Positions 1 to 5,397 of a stretch of 6,721 nt of DNA are shown piece after piece (within the stretch, counting starts at the first letter, position 1; each line of letters begins with the position of its first letter). Below the pieces are notes generated by a model. It was not told the DNA's origin. It saw only the letters and a list, made by a program, of their open reading frames with translations, and ran no database searches. The position numbers and the translations under genes are program-made. This DNA comes from Chthoniobacterales bacterium (GTDB lineage: Bacteria; Verrucomicrobiota; Verrucomicrobiia; Chthoniobacterales; UBA10450), in NCBI GenBank assembly GCA_013812515.1, contig JACCTI010000374.1, positions 1-6,721 on the forward strand. The letters run 5' to 3'.

Positions 1-1011
1 GCTGGCTTACTCAAGGCGAAGCCGCATGAGTTGATCTTCACGGCCAGCGGGACCGAGGCGAATAACCTCGCTGTGCTGGGACTCGCGCGCAGCCGCCGGG
101 CCGACGGCCGCCATCTGATTTGCGGCAGCACGGAACATCACGCGGTCCTGCATGCGTTCGAGCACCTGCGGGACAAGGAAAGTTTCGAAGTCACATTCAT
201 TTCGACAAACGCAACCGGCTTGATCGATCCGGCCGACGTGGCCCGCGCGATCCGTCCCGAAACGACGCTCGTCTCCATCATGTCAGCGAACAACGAAACT
301 GGCGTGGTTCAGTCCATGAACGAGATCGCAGAGGTCTGCCGCCCCCGCGGCGCCCTGCTCCATAGCGACATGGTTCAGTCGTTCGCGAAGGAACCGGCCG
401 ATCTCCGCTCCGTGGACGCAGCGAGTTTTGCCGCGCACAAATTTTATGGACCGAAAGGCGCCGGGTTGCTTTACCTGCGGGCTGGTCTGCCGATTGAGCC
501 AATTCAATTCGGCGGAGCGCATGAAAACCAGCGGCGTCCGGGAACCGAAAACGTCGCAGCGATCGCCGGAATGGCCGCGGCTGCGGAATGGGCGCTCGAA
601 GGGCGGGCGGAGGAACAAACGCGCGAAGCGACATTGCGCGATCAGCTTTGGAGGACGATCGCGCGACATTACCCATACGCGCAGCAGAACGGGGAGACGA
701 CACATCGGCTCCCGAACACGCTGAACGTTAGCTTTCCCGGCCTCAGCTCCGAAACGATCCTGATGGCGTTGGATCTGGAAGGCGTATGCGCGTCGAGCGG
801 CTCGGCCTGCATGGTCGGATCCGTCGTCCCTTCGCACGTTCTGCTCGCGATGGGCGCCACGCCGGAAATCGCCCGCTCGACCGTTCGCTTCTCGTTAGGC
901 AAACAAACGACGGAGGCAGAAATTGAGGCCGCGGGAGGGGCGATCGCCCGCACGATGGAGCGTCTCGTGCGTTCCGCGAAAGTGAAAGCCGAAGCGTATG
1001 CTGTTGTTTGA
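1..1011 (+). CDS. Cysteine desulfurase, class I NifS/IscS-like, 5' end outside the window
   Basis: PLP-dependent enzyme that removes sulfur from L-cysteine, leaving alanine and a protein-bound persulfide for Fe-S clusters or tRNA thiolation; cytoplasmic. The frame is open from base 1, so the N-terminus is missing; the TTG at 31 is an internal codon, not a start. Counting residue 1 at base 1, visible landmarks are: SGTEANN (16-22), typical of the PLP phosphate region; TEHH (44-47) with the PLP-stacking His; HSDMVQ (121-126) with Asp123 and Gln126; AAHKFYGPKG (145-154) with Lys147 as the Schiff-base lysine; RPGTEN (179-184); and SSGSAC (265-270) with Cys270 as the persulfide-forming cysteine. 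The segment after Cys270 leads straight into PSHVLLAMG, as in NifS/IscS and unlike the SufS class. It runs to TGA at 1009-1011 and overlaps the next gene by 14 nt. Family assignment is firm; whether it is NifS, IscS or a tRNA-thiolation paralogue cannot be told without its neighbours upstream. Confidence 0.95.
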   Translation, partial: AGLLKAKPHELIFTASGTEANNLAVLGLARSRRADGRHLICGSTEHHAVLHAFEHLRDKESFEVTFISTNATGLIDPADVARAIRPETTLVSIMSANNETGVVQSMNEIAEVCRPRGALLHSDMVQSFAKEPADLRSVDAASFAAHKFYGPKGAGLLYLRAGLPIEPIQFGGAHENQRRPGTENVAAIAGMAAAAEWALEGRAEEQTREATLRDQLWRTIARHYPYAQQNGETTHRLPNTLNVSFPGLSSETILMALDLEGVCASSGSACMVGSVVPSHVLLAMGATPEIARSTVRFSLGKQTTEAEIEAAGGAIARTMERLVRSAKVKAEAYAVV

Positions 1012-1642
1012 GCAGCTCGACCTTTTCACCCGCATTGCAGGGGACGCTGTTCGCGCGCCCCGCTTCTTCGGAGGTAAAAATCGAGAGTTAGCAAGTAAAA
1101 GCGGGAAGCTGACAGCTCTCCCTGCAATGTCGCCTGGCGACGTGGAACTGGAGAGCAAGGCGCGAGACATATTGGAGAGCGTGGGCGCTTTCGAGCTCGC
1201 TGCGCTAGTACGTGTAGAATGGAACCCGCGCCTGCGCAGCGCCGCTGGCCGCGCGCATTTCGAAGAACAGCTCATCTCGCTAAACCCGCGCCTGCGCGAG
1301 CACGGAACGGCCGAAATCGATCGGACGCTGCGGCACGAACTCGCCCATCTCCTCGCCCACGCGCGCGCGGGTCGGCACCGAATCTCGCCGCACGGAGTCG
1401 AATGGCAACGAGCTTGCGCTGACATCGGTCTCGCCGGTGAAGCGCGTTGTCATACGCTCCCGTTCCCGACGCAGGCTCGCGCGCGCCGCCTTCTGTATCG
1501 TTGTCCCCACTGCGGGAGAGACTTTCCGCGCGTGCGACGGCTGCGCCGGGCCGTGGCCTGTCTGGCCTGCTGCCGCCGGCACAATCACGGCCGGTTTGAT
1601 CCGCGATTTCGCCTGAAACTTGTGCGGCAGATTCGGGTATAA
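998..1642 (+). CDS. SprT-like zinc metalloprotein (putative minigluzincin-type protease)
   Basis: A 214-residue protein of the SprT-like family. The active-site motif HELAH lies at 113-117 (zinc ligands His113 and His117, catalytic Glu114). A third ligand candidate is His132 in HGVEW (132-136), the usual spacing for SprT/Spartan domains. A C-terminal zinc ribbon is formed by CPHC (169-172) and CLAC (188-191). The recognisable domain starts near residue 50; the first 45 residues are poorly conserved in character. The ATG at 998 overlaps the desulfurase end by 14 nt and suggests translational coupling, but no clear Shine-Dalgarno is seen. An in-frame ATG at 1127 (residue 44) is a real alternative start and would leave a 115-nt gap. 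Spartan-type eukaryotic relatives cleave DNA-protein crosslinks; bacterial SprT proteins are little characterised, so the substrate here is unknown. No signal peptide, so cytoplasmic. The gene is strongly basic and Arg-rich at its C-terminal end. Confidence 0.85.
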   Translation: MLLFEQLDLFTRIAGDAVRAPRFFGGKNRELASKSGKLTALPAMSPGDVELESKARDILESVGAFELAALVRVEWNPRLRSAAGRAHFEEQLISLNPRLREHGTAEIDRTLRHELAHLLAHARAGRHRISPHGVEWQRACADIGLAGEARCHTLPFPTQARARRLLYRCPHCGRDFPRVRRLRRAVACLACCRRHNHGRFDPRFRLKLVRQIRV

Positions 1643-1643
1643 T
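1638..1643 (+). promoter_or_regulatory. Candidate -10 box (TATAAT) for the matrixin gene
   Basis: A perfect TATAAT lies across the stop codon of the SprT-like gene, 10 nt before the GTG at 1654. No good -35 hexamer is found at 16-19 nt spacing (GAAACT at 1615-1620 is poor) and there is no TGn extension. If used, transcription would begin near 1650 and the protease mRNA would have almost no 5' leader. A chance match is possible, though such a sequence is uncommon in DNA this GC-rich. Confidence 0.45.
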
Positions 1644-1653
1644 AGACTTTCAC

Positions 1654-3102
1654 GTGTCGCGCATTACAACCTGGGCTCACACGAAGCTCTTTCTCCTGCT
1701 TACTCTGGCCCCATTGGCCCTTGTTCAGCACGCATTCGCGTACATCGCAAAAGGAGACCACTGGACCTTGAATCGTCACGTCGTGATGCATCTCTCGTTA
1801 GGCGGTTCCTCTCCATTGGTGGACGGCTTCACGTCCTTTAACCAGTCCGCGGCGGATGCCTTGAAGATCTGGAACGGTTACCTTGCGCATCTGAAGTTTG
1901 TTCCCCAAGAGGCCTCATCGTTGCCTCCGGGGAACAGCGACAGCGACAACTCAGTCTTCTTCACAGATAGCATCTACGGCGAAGCCTTCGGCAATCGGAC
2001 CCTCGCCGTCTCGCTGATCTCGACGCGCGACAAGGTCATCACCGAGACCGACGTGCTCTTCAATAACGCATTCACGTGGAACTCCTATCGCGGAGTGTTG
2101 CAGGGGAGTCCGGAAGACTTGCATCGCGTCGCGCTCCATGAGTTCGGACACGTGCTCGGGCTGGATCATCCGGACGAAGGCGGGCAGCGCGTGACCGCGA
2201 TCATGAACTCCATTATCAGCAACACCGATTCCTTGCAGCAGGATGACATCGCGGGCGCGCAGAGCCTCTACTCGAGCGGACCGGCTTACCTGAACTCGGT
2301 CGCCACTTCCGGGCTCGTGAACCTTTCGACGCGCGCGTTTGTCGGGACCGGCGATAACGTTCTGATCGGCGGGTTCATCATCCAGGGCTCGCAAGCAGCG
2401 ACTGTCGTCCTGCGTGCGATCGGCAATTCTTTGGCCGCGCGTGGCGTGGACAGTCCGTTGACTGATCCGCAGCTCGAGCTGCGCAATTCGAACGGAACGC
2501 TCCTCGGTCAGAACGACGATTGGATTGACGGCGCCGATGCGGTGACGATCGCGAGCTACGGGCTTGATCCTTCGAACAGCCGCGAGTCCGCGTTGCTGCG
2601 CTCGTTGAATCCGGGCGAGTACACGACCATCGTGAAGGCGTTCGATAATGGCGACGGCGATCTCACCGGGACAGGTCTGGTTGAGCTGTACGACTTGCAC
2701 ACCACCGCCGGGCGACCGGGAAACATCTCGGCGCGGGGTCAAGTGCTCACGGGGAATGACGTGATGATTGCCGGATTCATCATCGGTGGGAGTCAGCCGA
2801 AGGAAGTGGTGATTCGCGGGCTCGGGCCGTCACTCACGAGCGAGGGAATCGCCCAGGCACTGCCCGACCCAACGATTGAAGTTCATGATGCCGCCGGGAA
2901 TCTCATCCTGGCGAATGACGACTGGGAAGCGGATGCGAATGCTGGCCGCGTGCGTGATGCCGGACTCGCACCCAAGGAGGTGAGAGAGGCCGCGCTCTAC
3001 GCAAACCTGAAAGCCGGTTCCTATACGGCCGTGCTGCGCGGGTTCGAGAACAGCACCGGCATCGGCCTGGTAGAAGTCTACGATCTCACTCCCGCGCCTT
3101 AG
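1654..3102 (+). CDS. Secreted matrixin-like (M10A) metalloprotease with two C-terminal verrucomicrobial repeat domains
   Basis: A 482-residue exported protein. Residues 1-29 form a Sec signal peptide: basic n-region (R3, K11), hydrophobic core LFLLLTLAPLALV (12-24) and likely cleavage after AFA (27-29). The catalytic domain spans about 30-207: HEFGHVLGLDH at 162-172 supplies zinc ligands His162, His166 and His172 and the base Glu163, and AIMNS (182-186) contains the Met-turn Met184. No cysteine-switch propeptide is evident. Residues 223-347 and 357-478 are two divergent copies of one domain (see separate entries), after which the protein simply ends, with no PEP-CTERM or sortase tail. The GTG at 1654 is chosen because it places the signal peptide exactly at the N-terminus; no Shine-Dalgarno precedes it. 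It follows the SprT-like gene by 11 nt but probably has its own promoter. The substrate is unknown; likely an extracellular or periplasmic protein degrader. Confidence 0.87.
   Translation: MSRITTWAHTKLFLLLTLAPLALVQHAFAYIAKGDHWTLNRHVVMHLSLGGSSPLVDGFTSFNQSAADALKIWNGYLAHLKFVPQEASSLPPGNSDSDNSVFFTDSIYGEAFGNRTLAVSLISTRDKVITETDVLFNNAFTWNSYRGVLQGSPEDLHRVALHEFGHVLGLDHPDEGGQRVTAIMNSIISNTDSLQQDDIAGAQSLYSSGPAYLNSVATSGLVNLSTRAFVGTGDNVLIGGFIIQGSQAATVVLRAIGNSLAARGVDSPLTDPQLELRNSNGTLLGQNDDWIDGADAVTIASYGLDPSNSRESALLRSLNPGEYTTIVKAFDNGDGDLTGTGLVELYDLHTTAGRPGNISARGQVLTGNDVMIAGFIIGGSQPKEVVIRGLGPSLTSEGIAQALPDPTIEVHDAAGNLILANDDWEADANAGRVRDAGLAPKEVREAALYANLKAGSYTAVLRGFENSTGIGLVEVYDLTPAP
2323..2694 (+). repeat. Tandem domain copy 1 within the matrixin-like protein (residues 224-347)
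   Basis: This copy has the order STRAFVGTGDNVLIGGFII, VVLRAIGNSL, DPQLELRNSNGTLL, NDDW, then ESALLRSLNPGEYTTIVKAF and GLVELYDL. Copy 2 repeats the same blocks in the same order, so the two arose by duplication and have since diverged strongly. Near its end this copy carries an acidic insertion, DNGDGDLTG (331-339), where copy 2 has the shorter ENSTG; the D-x-x-D-x-D pattern resembles a calcium-binding loop, which is inference. The domain is familiar to me from many exported Verrucomicrobiota proteins but its function is not known to me. Confidence 0.75.
2722..3087 (+). repeat. Tandem domain copy 2 within the matrixin-like protein (residues 357-478)
   Basis: Blocks ISARGQVLTGNDVMIAGFII, VVIRGLGPSL, DPTIEVHDAAGNLI, NDDW, EAALYANLKAGSYTAVLRGF and GLVEVYDL line up one for one with copy 1. 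It is closer to what I recall as the family consensus (IRGLGPSL here, RAIGNSL in copy 1). Probably a beta-sandwich module used for surface binding or protein stability; this role is inferred. Confidence 0.75.
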
Positions 3103-3161
3103 CGGCTGGCCGGCTCTTGTGGGAGCGGTGGATTGGAAGATTGCCGAGAGACGTTCGGTCC

Positions 3162-3307
3162 GACGCAGTTGTAGCCGGGGCCGCTGACCCCGGCCGCCGG
3201 AAGTTGTAGCCGAGCCCTTAGGAGCTACTCCCGGCGGCCGGGACGCGGGGATCTGAAGGAGCCGCCTCCGCGCTGCCGGGTTCAGCGACCCCGGCTACAA
3301 CTGCGTC
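3162..3307. repeat. Large nested inverted repeat, REPIN/BIME-like element with GTTGTAG termini
   Basis: The outer arms 3162-3193 and 3276-3307 are 32 nt each and complementary at 30 positions. An inner pair, 3189-3200 and 3231-3242, is complementary at all 12 positions. Each outer arm also contains its own hairpin: CCGGGG (3175-3180) pairs with CCCCGG (3188-3193), directly after GTTGTAG. A further GTTGTAGCCG occurs internally at 3203-3212. The layout, GTAG followed by a palindrome and repeated in inverted orientation, matches paired REP sequences. It lies in the non-coding gap between two convergent genes, a typical REP location. Genome-wide copy number is unknown. Confidence 0.75.
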
Positions 3308-3337
3308 GAGGCGCTCGCGTAGCACAGGCGTGCGTCA

Positions 3338-3399
3338 AACGGCGACAGAGCGCCGTTGCTAACAACAAAGCTGCCTTTGTTCAGACGAAAGACGTTTCG
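3338..3399. repeat. Cluster of three consecutive perfect hairpins
   Basis: AACGGCG (3338-3344) pairs with CGCCGTT (3351-3357) over a 6-nt loop; AACAAAG (3364-3370) pairs with CTTTGTT (3375-3381) over a 4-nt loop; CGAAA (3386-3390) pairs with TTTCG (3395-3399) over a 4-nt loop. All pairs are perfect and the hairpins are only 4-6 nt apart. This could be a second dispersed repeat type or a small structured RNA; neither is established. Confidence 0.55.
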
Positions 3400-3470
3400 C
3401 CGTCCAGCTTTCGGAACACAGCCAGCTTTTTCGAGCCGTCCAGAACGCGGGCGTGTCATACTGTTCCCGT

Positions 3471-3490
3471 CTCATCCGTGTTCATCCGTG
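3471..3490. repeat. Tandem near-identical 10-mer (YTCATCCGTG twice)
   Basis: CTCATCCGTG is followed at once by TTCATCCGTG. On the minus strand this reads as CACGGATGAA and CACGGATGAG. I recall similar CACGGATGAACACGGATG-type runs as dispersed intergenic sequences in several environmental bacterial phyla; that link is from memory and unchecked. It lies 43 nt beyond the prfB stop codon. Confidence 0.4.
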
Positions 3491-3532
3491 GCTTAAATCA
3501 TCTGCATTCCCGGCCGATGCTCCGCGACCGCG

Positions 3533-4667
3533 CTATATCTCATCCGTTTCGCCGCGGCCGGCTTTCTGGCCACGCAAGCGAGCCTGGATGAAGAGCTCTA
3601 TGTCACCGTCCATCACCGCCTGCACGTTGCTCGTTTCAGCACCGGTGCGATGATCTTTCACCATCTGATAAGGCTGAAAAACATACGAGCGGATCTGGCT
3701 TCCCCACGCGACGTCGCCTTTCTCGCCGTACTGCCGATCGATCTCCGCCCGCTTTTTATCCTGCTCGAGTTCGTAGAGCTTGGCTTTCAACATCTTCATC
3801 GCGAGCTCGCGATTCCTCCCCTGGCTGCGCTCGGCCTGGCACGCCACCACGATACCGCTTGGTTTGTGCACGATTCGCACGGCTGTCTCGACCTTGTTCA
3901 CGTTCTGGCCGCCCTTGCCCCCGGCGCGGTAGGTATCAATTTGAACGTCCGCGGGGTTCACATCGATCGGCGCTGAATCCGCGATCTCCGGCACGACATC
4001 CACACTGGCAAAGGAGGTGTGGCGTCGCTTGTTGGAATCGAACGGCGAAATCCGCACGAGCCGATGCACGCCGCGTTCGGTGTTCAGATAACCGTAGGCG
4101 TGTTCACCGCTGACGAGGAAGGTCGCGGACTTGATCCCGACTTCCTCCCCCGTCTGAATGTCGATCGTCTGCGACTCGAACCCGCTCCGCTCGATCCAGC
4201 GCTGATACATGCGCAACAACATGTCGGCCCAATCGCACGACTCCGTTCCGCCGGCGCCGGAGTGGATCGTGACGAAGGCGTTGGATCGGTCGTTAGGCCC
4301 AGAGAGAAACTGGCGCAACTCGAAGGCCTCCAGTTTCCGGATCAAGCGCGCATATTCCGCCGCGATCTCGGATTCCGCCTGCCCGCGCTGCGTCGCATCT
4401 TCTTCCGCAGCGAGCTGCTGCAACGCCTCAAAATCATCCGTCTCGCGTTCCAGCTCTCGGAATGGAGTGATGAGCGACCGCAAGCGCGAGACTTCCTCGA
4501 CATCGGCCTGCGCACGCTCGCGGTTCGACCAGAAGTCTGGCGCGGCCATCCGCACTTCCGTTTCTGCTAGCTGCTCCTGAAGCCGGGGGACGTCAAAGAA
4601 ACCTCCGCAGTTCGCTCACACGCGCCTTCAGTTCTTCTGCACTAATCTCCTGCACATCTGTAGCCAT
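3533..4667 (-). CDS. prfB: Peptide chain release factor 2, expressed by +1 programmed frameshift
   Basis: Class I release factor that recognises UGA and UAA and triggers peptidyl-tRNA hydrolysis. Translation starts at ATG 4667 (a second in-frame ATG lies at 4679, 11 nt after a GGAG), runs 24 codons to CTT (4598-4596), meets in-frame TGA (4595-4593), and must shift +1 to continue from GAC (4594-4592) to TAG at 3535-3533. The joined product is about 377 residues, close to the 365 of E. coli RF2. In joined numbering the stop-recognition tripeptide SPF is at 207-209 (RISPFDSNKRRHTSF) and the catalytic GGQ at 252-254 (YRAGGKGGQNVN), both within two residues of E. coli. The acidic coiled-coil N-terminal domain continues smoothly across the junction (VSELRRFL then DVPRLQEQLAE), which supports frameshifting and argues against a broken gene. 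The gene ends in TAG, readable only by RF1. It lies 385 nt downstream of ftsB and is probably transcribed separately. Confidence 0.95.
4592..4607 (-). promoter_or_regulatory. prfB programmed +1 frameshift signal (autoregulatory)
   Basis: On the minus strand the bases read CGG AGG TTT CTT TGA C. This has all parts of the classical RF2 recoding site: an internal Shine-Dalgarno-like CGGAGG, a 3-nt spacer, the slippery CTT, and the poorly terminating TGA followed by C. The spacing equals that of E. coli (AGGGGG TAT CTT TGA C). In known systems low RF2 lets the ribosome pause at UGA and slip from CUU to UUU, so RF2 limits its own synthesis. Here the stop is codon 25 from ATG 4667. Confidence 0.95.
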
Positions 4668-4714
4668 GCGCGCAATCATAACGCTCGCGACTCCGTCCGC
4701 CAGCAGTTGTGGAG

Positions 4715-4797
4715 GGTGTAGAGGTGTTTGTGTCAAACGCCTGGCGCGGATGCCGCTATGCCCTGCGCCCGGTGCTTGACACAAGCACCGCTACAAC
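4715..4797. repeat. REPIN-like inverted repeat, copy A
   Basis: TGTAG followed by the palindrome AGGTGTTTGTGTCAAACGCCT (imperfect) opens the element, and GGTGCTTGACACAAGCACC followed by GCTACAAC closes it. The second arm is a perfect 7-bp hairpin with a 5-nt loop. The two arms are also roughly complementary to each other, so the whole unit can form one long hairpin or two small ones. The GC-rich centre is about 29 nt. Copy B, 228 nt away, matches nearly throughout. It lies just upstream of prfB. Confidence 0.8.
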
Positions 4798-4824
4798 CGT
4801 GCCGCGTTGGCAGCGCGGTTTTTT
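4795..4824 (+). terminator. Terminator-like hairpin with T-run, plus strand
   Basis: AACCG TGCC (4795-4803) pairs with GGCA (4809-4812) and CGGTT (4816-4820) with a 3-nt bulge, followed by a run of T to 4824; CCGCG (4802-4806) with CGCGG (4814-4818) is a competing stem. The T-run is on the plus strand, while all neighbouring genes are on the minus strand, so it would stop only antisense transcription. It overlaps the end of repeat copy A and may instead be part of an extended repeat. Confidence 0.4.
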
Positions 4825-4942
4825 GGTAACCTGATTGTCATCGGGAGAGTGATGCGGAGAAGTGGGAATACATTCGGCGAATTCAGTGGGCGCCGGGTTG
4901 GTTTCGAACTTAGGGGAATTGCGGCTCGAAAGGGGGCGAAAC

Positions 4943-5026
4943 GTTGTAGAGGCGTTTGTGTCAGACGCCTGGCGCGGGTGCCCGCTACGCGCTCCGCCCG
5001 GTGCTTGACACAAGCACCGCTACAAC
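4943..5026. repeat. REPIN-like inverted repeat, copy B
   Basis: GTTGTAG then AGGCGTTTGTGTCAGACGCCT, a GC-rich centre, then GGTGCTTGACACAAGCACC and GCTACAAC. It aligns with copy A along its whole length with one single-base indel and a handful of substitutions, mostly in the centre. The arms are about 75% complementary to each other over 28 nt. It sits 26 nt beyond the ftsB stop codon, so it would form the 3' end of the eno-ftsB transcript. Confidence 0.8.
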
Positions 5027-5052
5027 AAGCCCCGCTACAAGACTCGCAACCG

Positions 5053-5397
5053 TTACTTCCGTTTCGCGGCGGACTGTTCTAGACGAAAAATGGTTTCGCC
5101 TTCCTTCATCAGATCGAGGCGATCGCGCGCGATGGTTTCGAGATAACCCGGATCCGTTTTGAGCAGGCTCACTTCGCGCGTCTGCCGCGCGAGCAGCATT
5201 TTCTGCTCGTTCACCTGCGCTTGCAGGTTGTCGATCTCAGCCCGGCTTTGCGTCAGCTTCTTCTGCTGGGGAATAAAGAGGCTGACGATGATGAGCACAA
5301 ACGCCACGCACAACAGCCCGCGCAAAATGCGGTTGAGCTGCTGCCAGATCGACGCCTCACGACGCGCGCGAAAATCGCCGTAGCCGGGGTGATCCAC
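5053..5397 (-). CDS. ftsB: Septum formation initiator, FtsB/DivIC family
   Basis: Small bitopic membrane protein of 114 residues, the usual size for FtsB/DivIC, which with FtsL and FtsQ-type partners activates septal peptidoglycan synthesis at the divisome. A basic cytoplasmic N-terminus (1-26) is followed by one transmembrane helix (about 27-43, GLLCVAFVLIIVSLFI), a heptad-like coiled coil (about 44-80) and the family's C-terminal box, YLETIARDRLDLMKEGETIF (85-104), with the conserved A-R-x-x-L-x-L-x-x-x-G-E pattern. It starts with GTG sharing its first base with the eno stop (TAGTG), preceded by AGGA 7 nt upstream, so translation is probably coupled to enolase. The eno-ftsB pairing also occurs in Pseudomonas and Vibrio. 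Orthology to FtsB rather than a DivIC-like paralogue is inferred from size and context. Confidence 0.88.
   Translation of the reverse strand: MDHPGYGDFRARREASIWQQLNRILRGLLCVAFVLIIVSLFIPQQKKLTQSRAEIDNLQAQVNEQKMLLARQTREVSLLKTDPGYLETIARDRLDLMKEGETIFRLEQSAAKRK

Larger units (their letters stand above)
3103..3532. other. Convergent intergenic region rich in inverted repeats, no gene
   Basis: The matrixin gene (+) and prfB (-) end facing this 430-nt stretch. No credible coding sequence, tRNA or rRNA is seen. From left to right it holds about 60 nt without recognisable features, a 146-nt nested inverted repeat (3162-3307), a chain of three short perfect hairpins (3338-3399) and a tandem 10-mer (3471-3490). 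No hairpin with a convincing T-tract was found on either strand, so 3'-end formation for the two genes may rely on these structures or on Rho. Confidence 0.7.
4668..5052. other. ftsB-prfB intergenic region, two REPIN-like repeats and a terminator-like hairpin, no gene
   Basis: This 385-nt gap carries repeat copy A (4715-4797), a hairpin with a T-run (4795-4824), about 118 nt with no recognisable feature (4825-4942), repeat copy B (4943-5026) and a stray CCGCTACAA (5031-5039) echoing the end of B. Open frames here on both strands are low-complexity translations of the repeats and have no family likeness. No convincing promoter for prfB was found; GGAG at 4694-4691 could be its ribosome binding site if ATG 4679 is used. 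Confidence 0.65.

Noticed and set aside
895..1425. 176-codon minus-strand frame across the desulfurase/SprT junction
   Set aside because: Composition (Ser/Arg/Ala-rich) fits an antisense shadow of two well-supported genes.
1951..2742. 263-codon minus-strand frame opposite the matrixin gene
   Set aside because: The plus-strand gene has a signal peptide, catalytic motif and tandem domains; the antisense frame has none.
3533..4555. RF2 as a 340-residue protein starting at GTG 4555
   Set aside because: The N-terminal coiled coil would be cut; the missing residues are encoded upstream in the +1 frame and joined through an exact prfB recoding site.
4019..4570. 183-codon plus-strand frame antisense to prfB
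   Set aside because: Fully opposite a certain gene, arginine- and proline-rich, no motif; a GC-driven shadow.
4731..4781. TTGACA hexamers in the arms of repeat copy A (plus 4776-4781, minus 4736-4731) as portable -35 boxes
   Set aside because: They fall inside the conserved palindrome, and no reasonable -10 sequence sits 16-18 nt downstream on either strand.
4593..4784. Separate small minus-strand gene of 63 codons, or prfB pseudogene
   Set aside because: Its last 24 codons are the zero-frame start of prfB; the upstream part is a translation of repeat copy A. The TGA is the regulatory stop, not a lesion.
4715..5026. CRISPR array
   Set aside because: Only two units 228 nt apart, with long internal palindromes and no regular spacers or cas genes.
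4756..5082. Open frames on both strands in the ftsB-prfB gap (minus 4756-5013, plus 4807-5082, plus 4956-5162)
   Set aside because: They run through the two repeat copies, share repeat-derived peptides on both strands and resemble no family.
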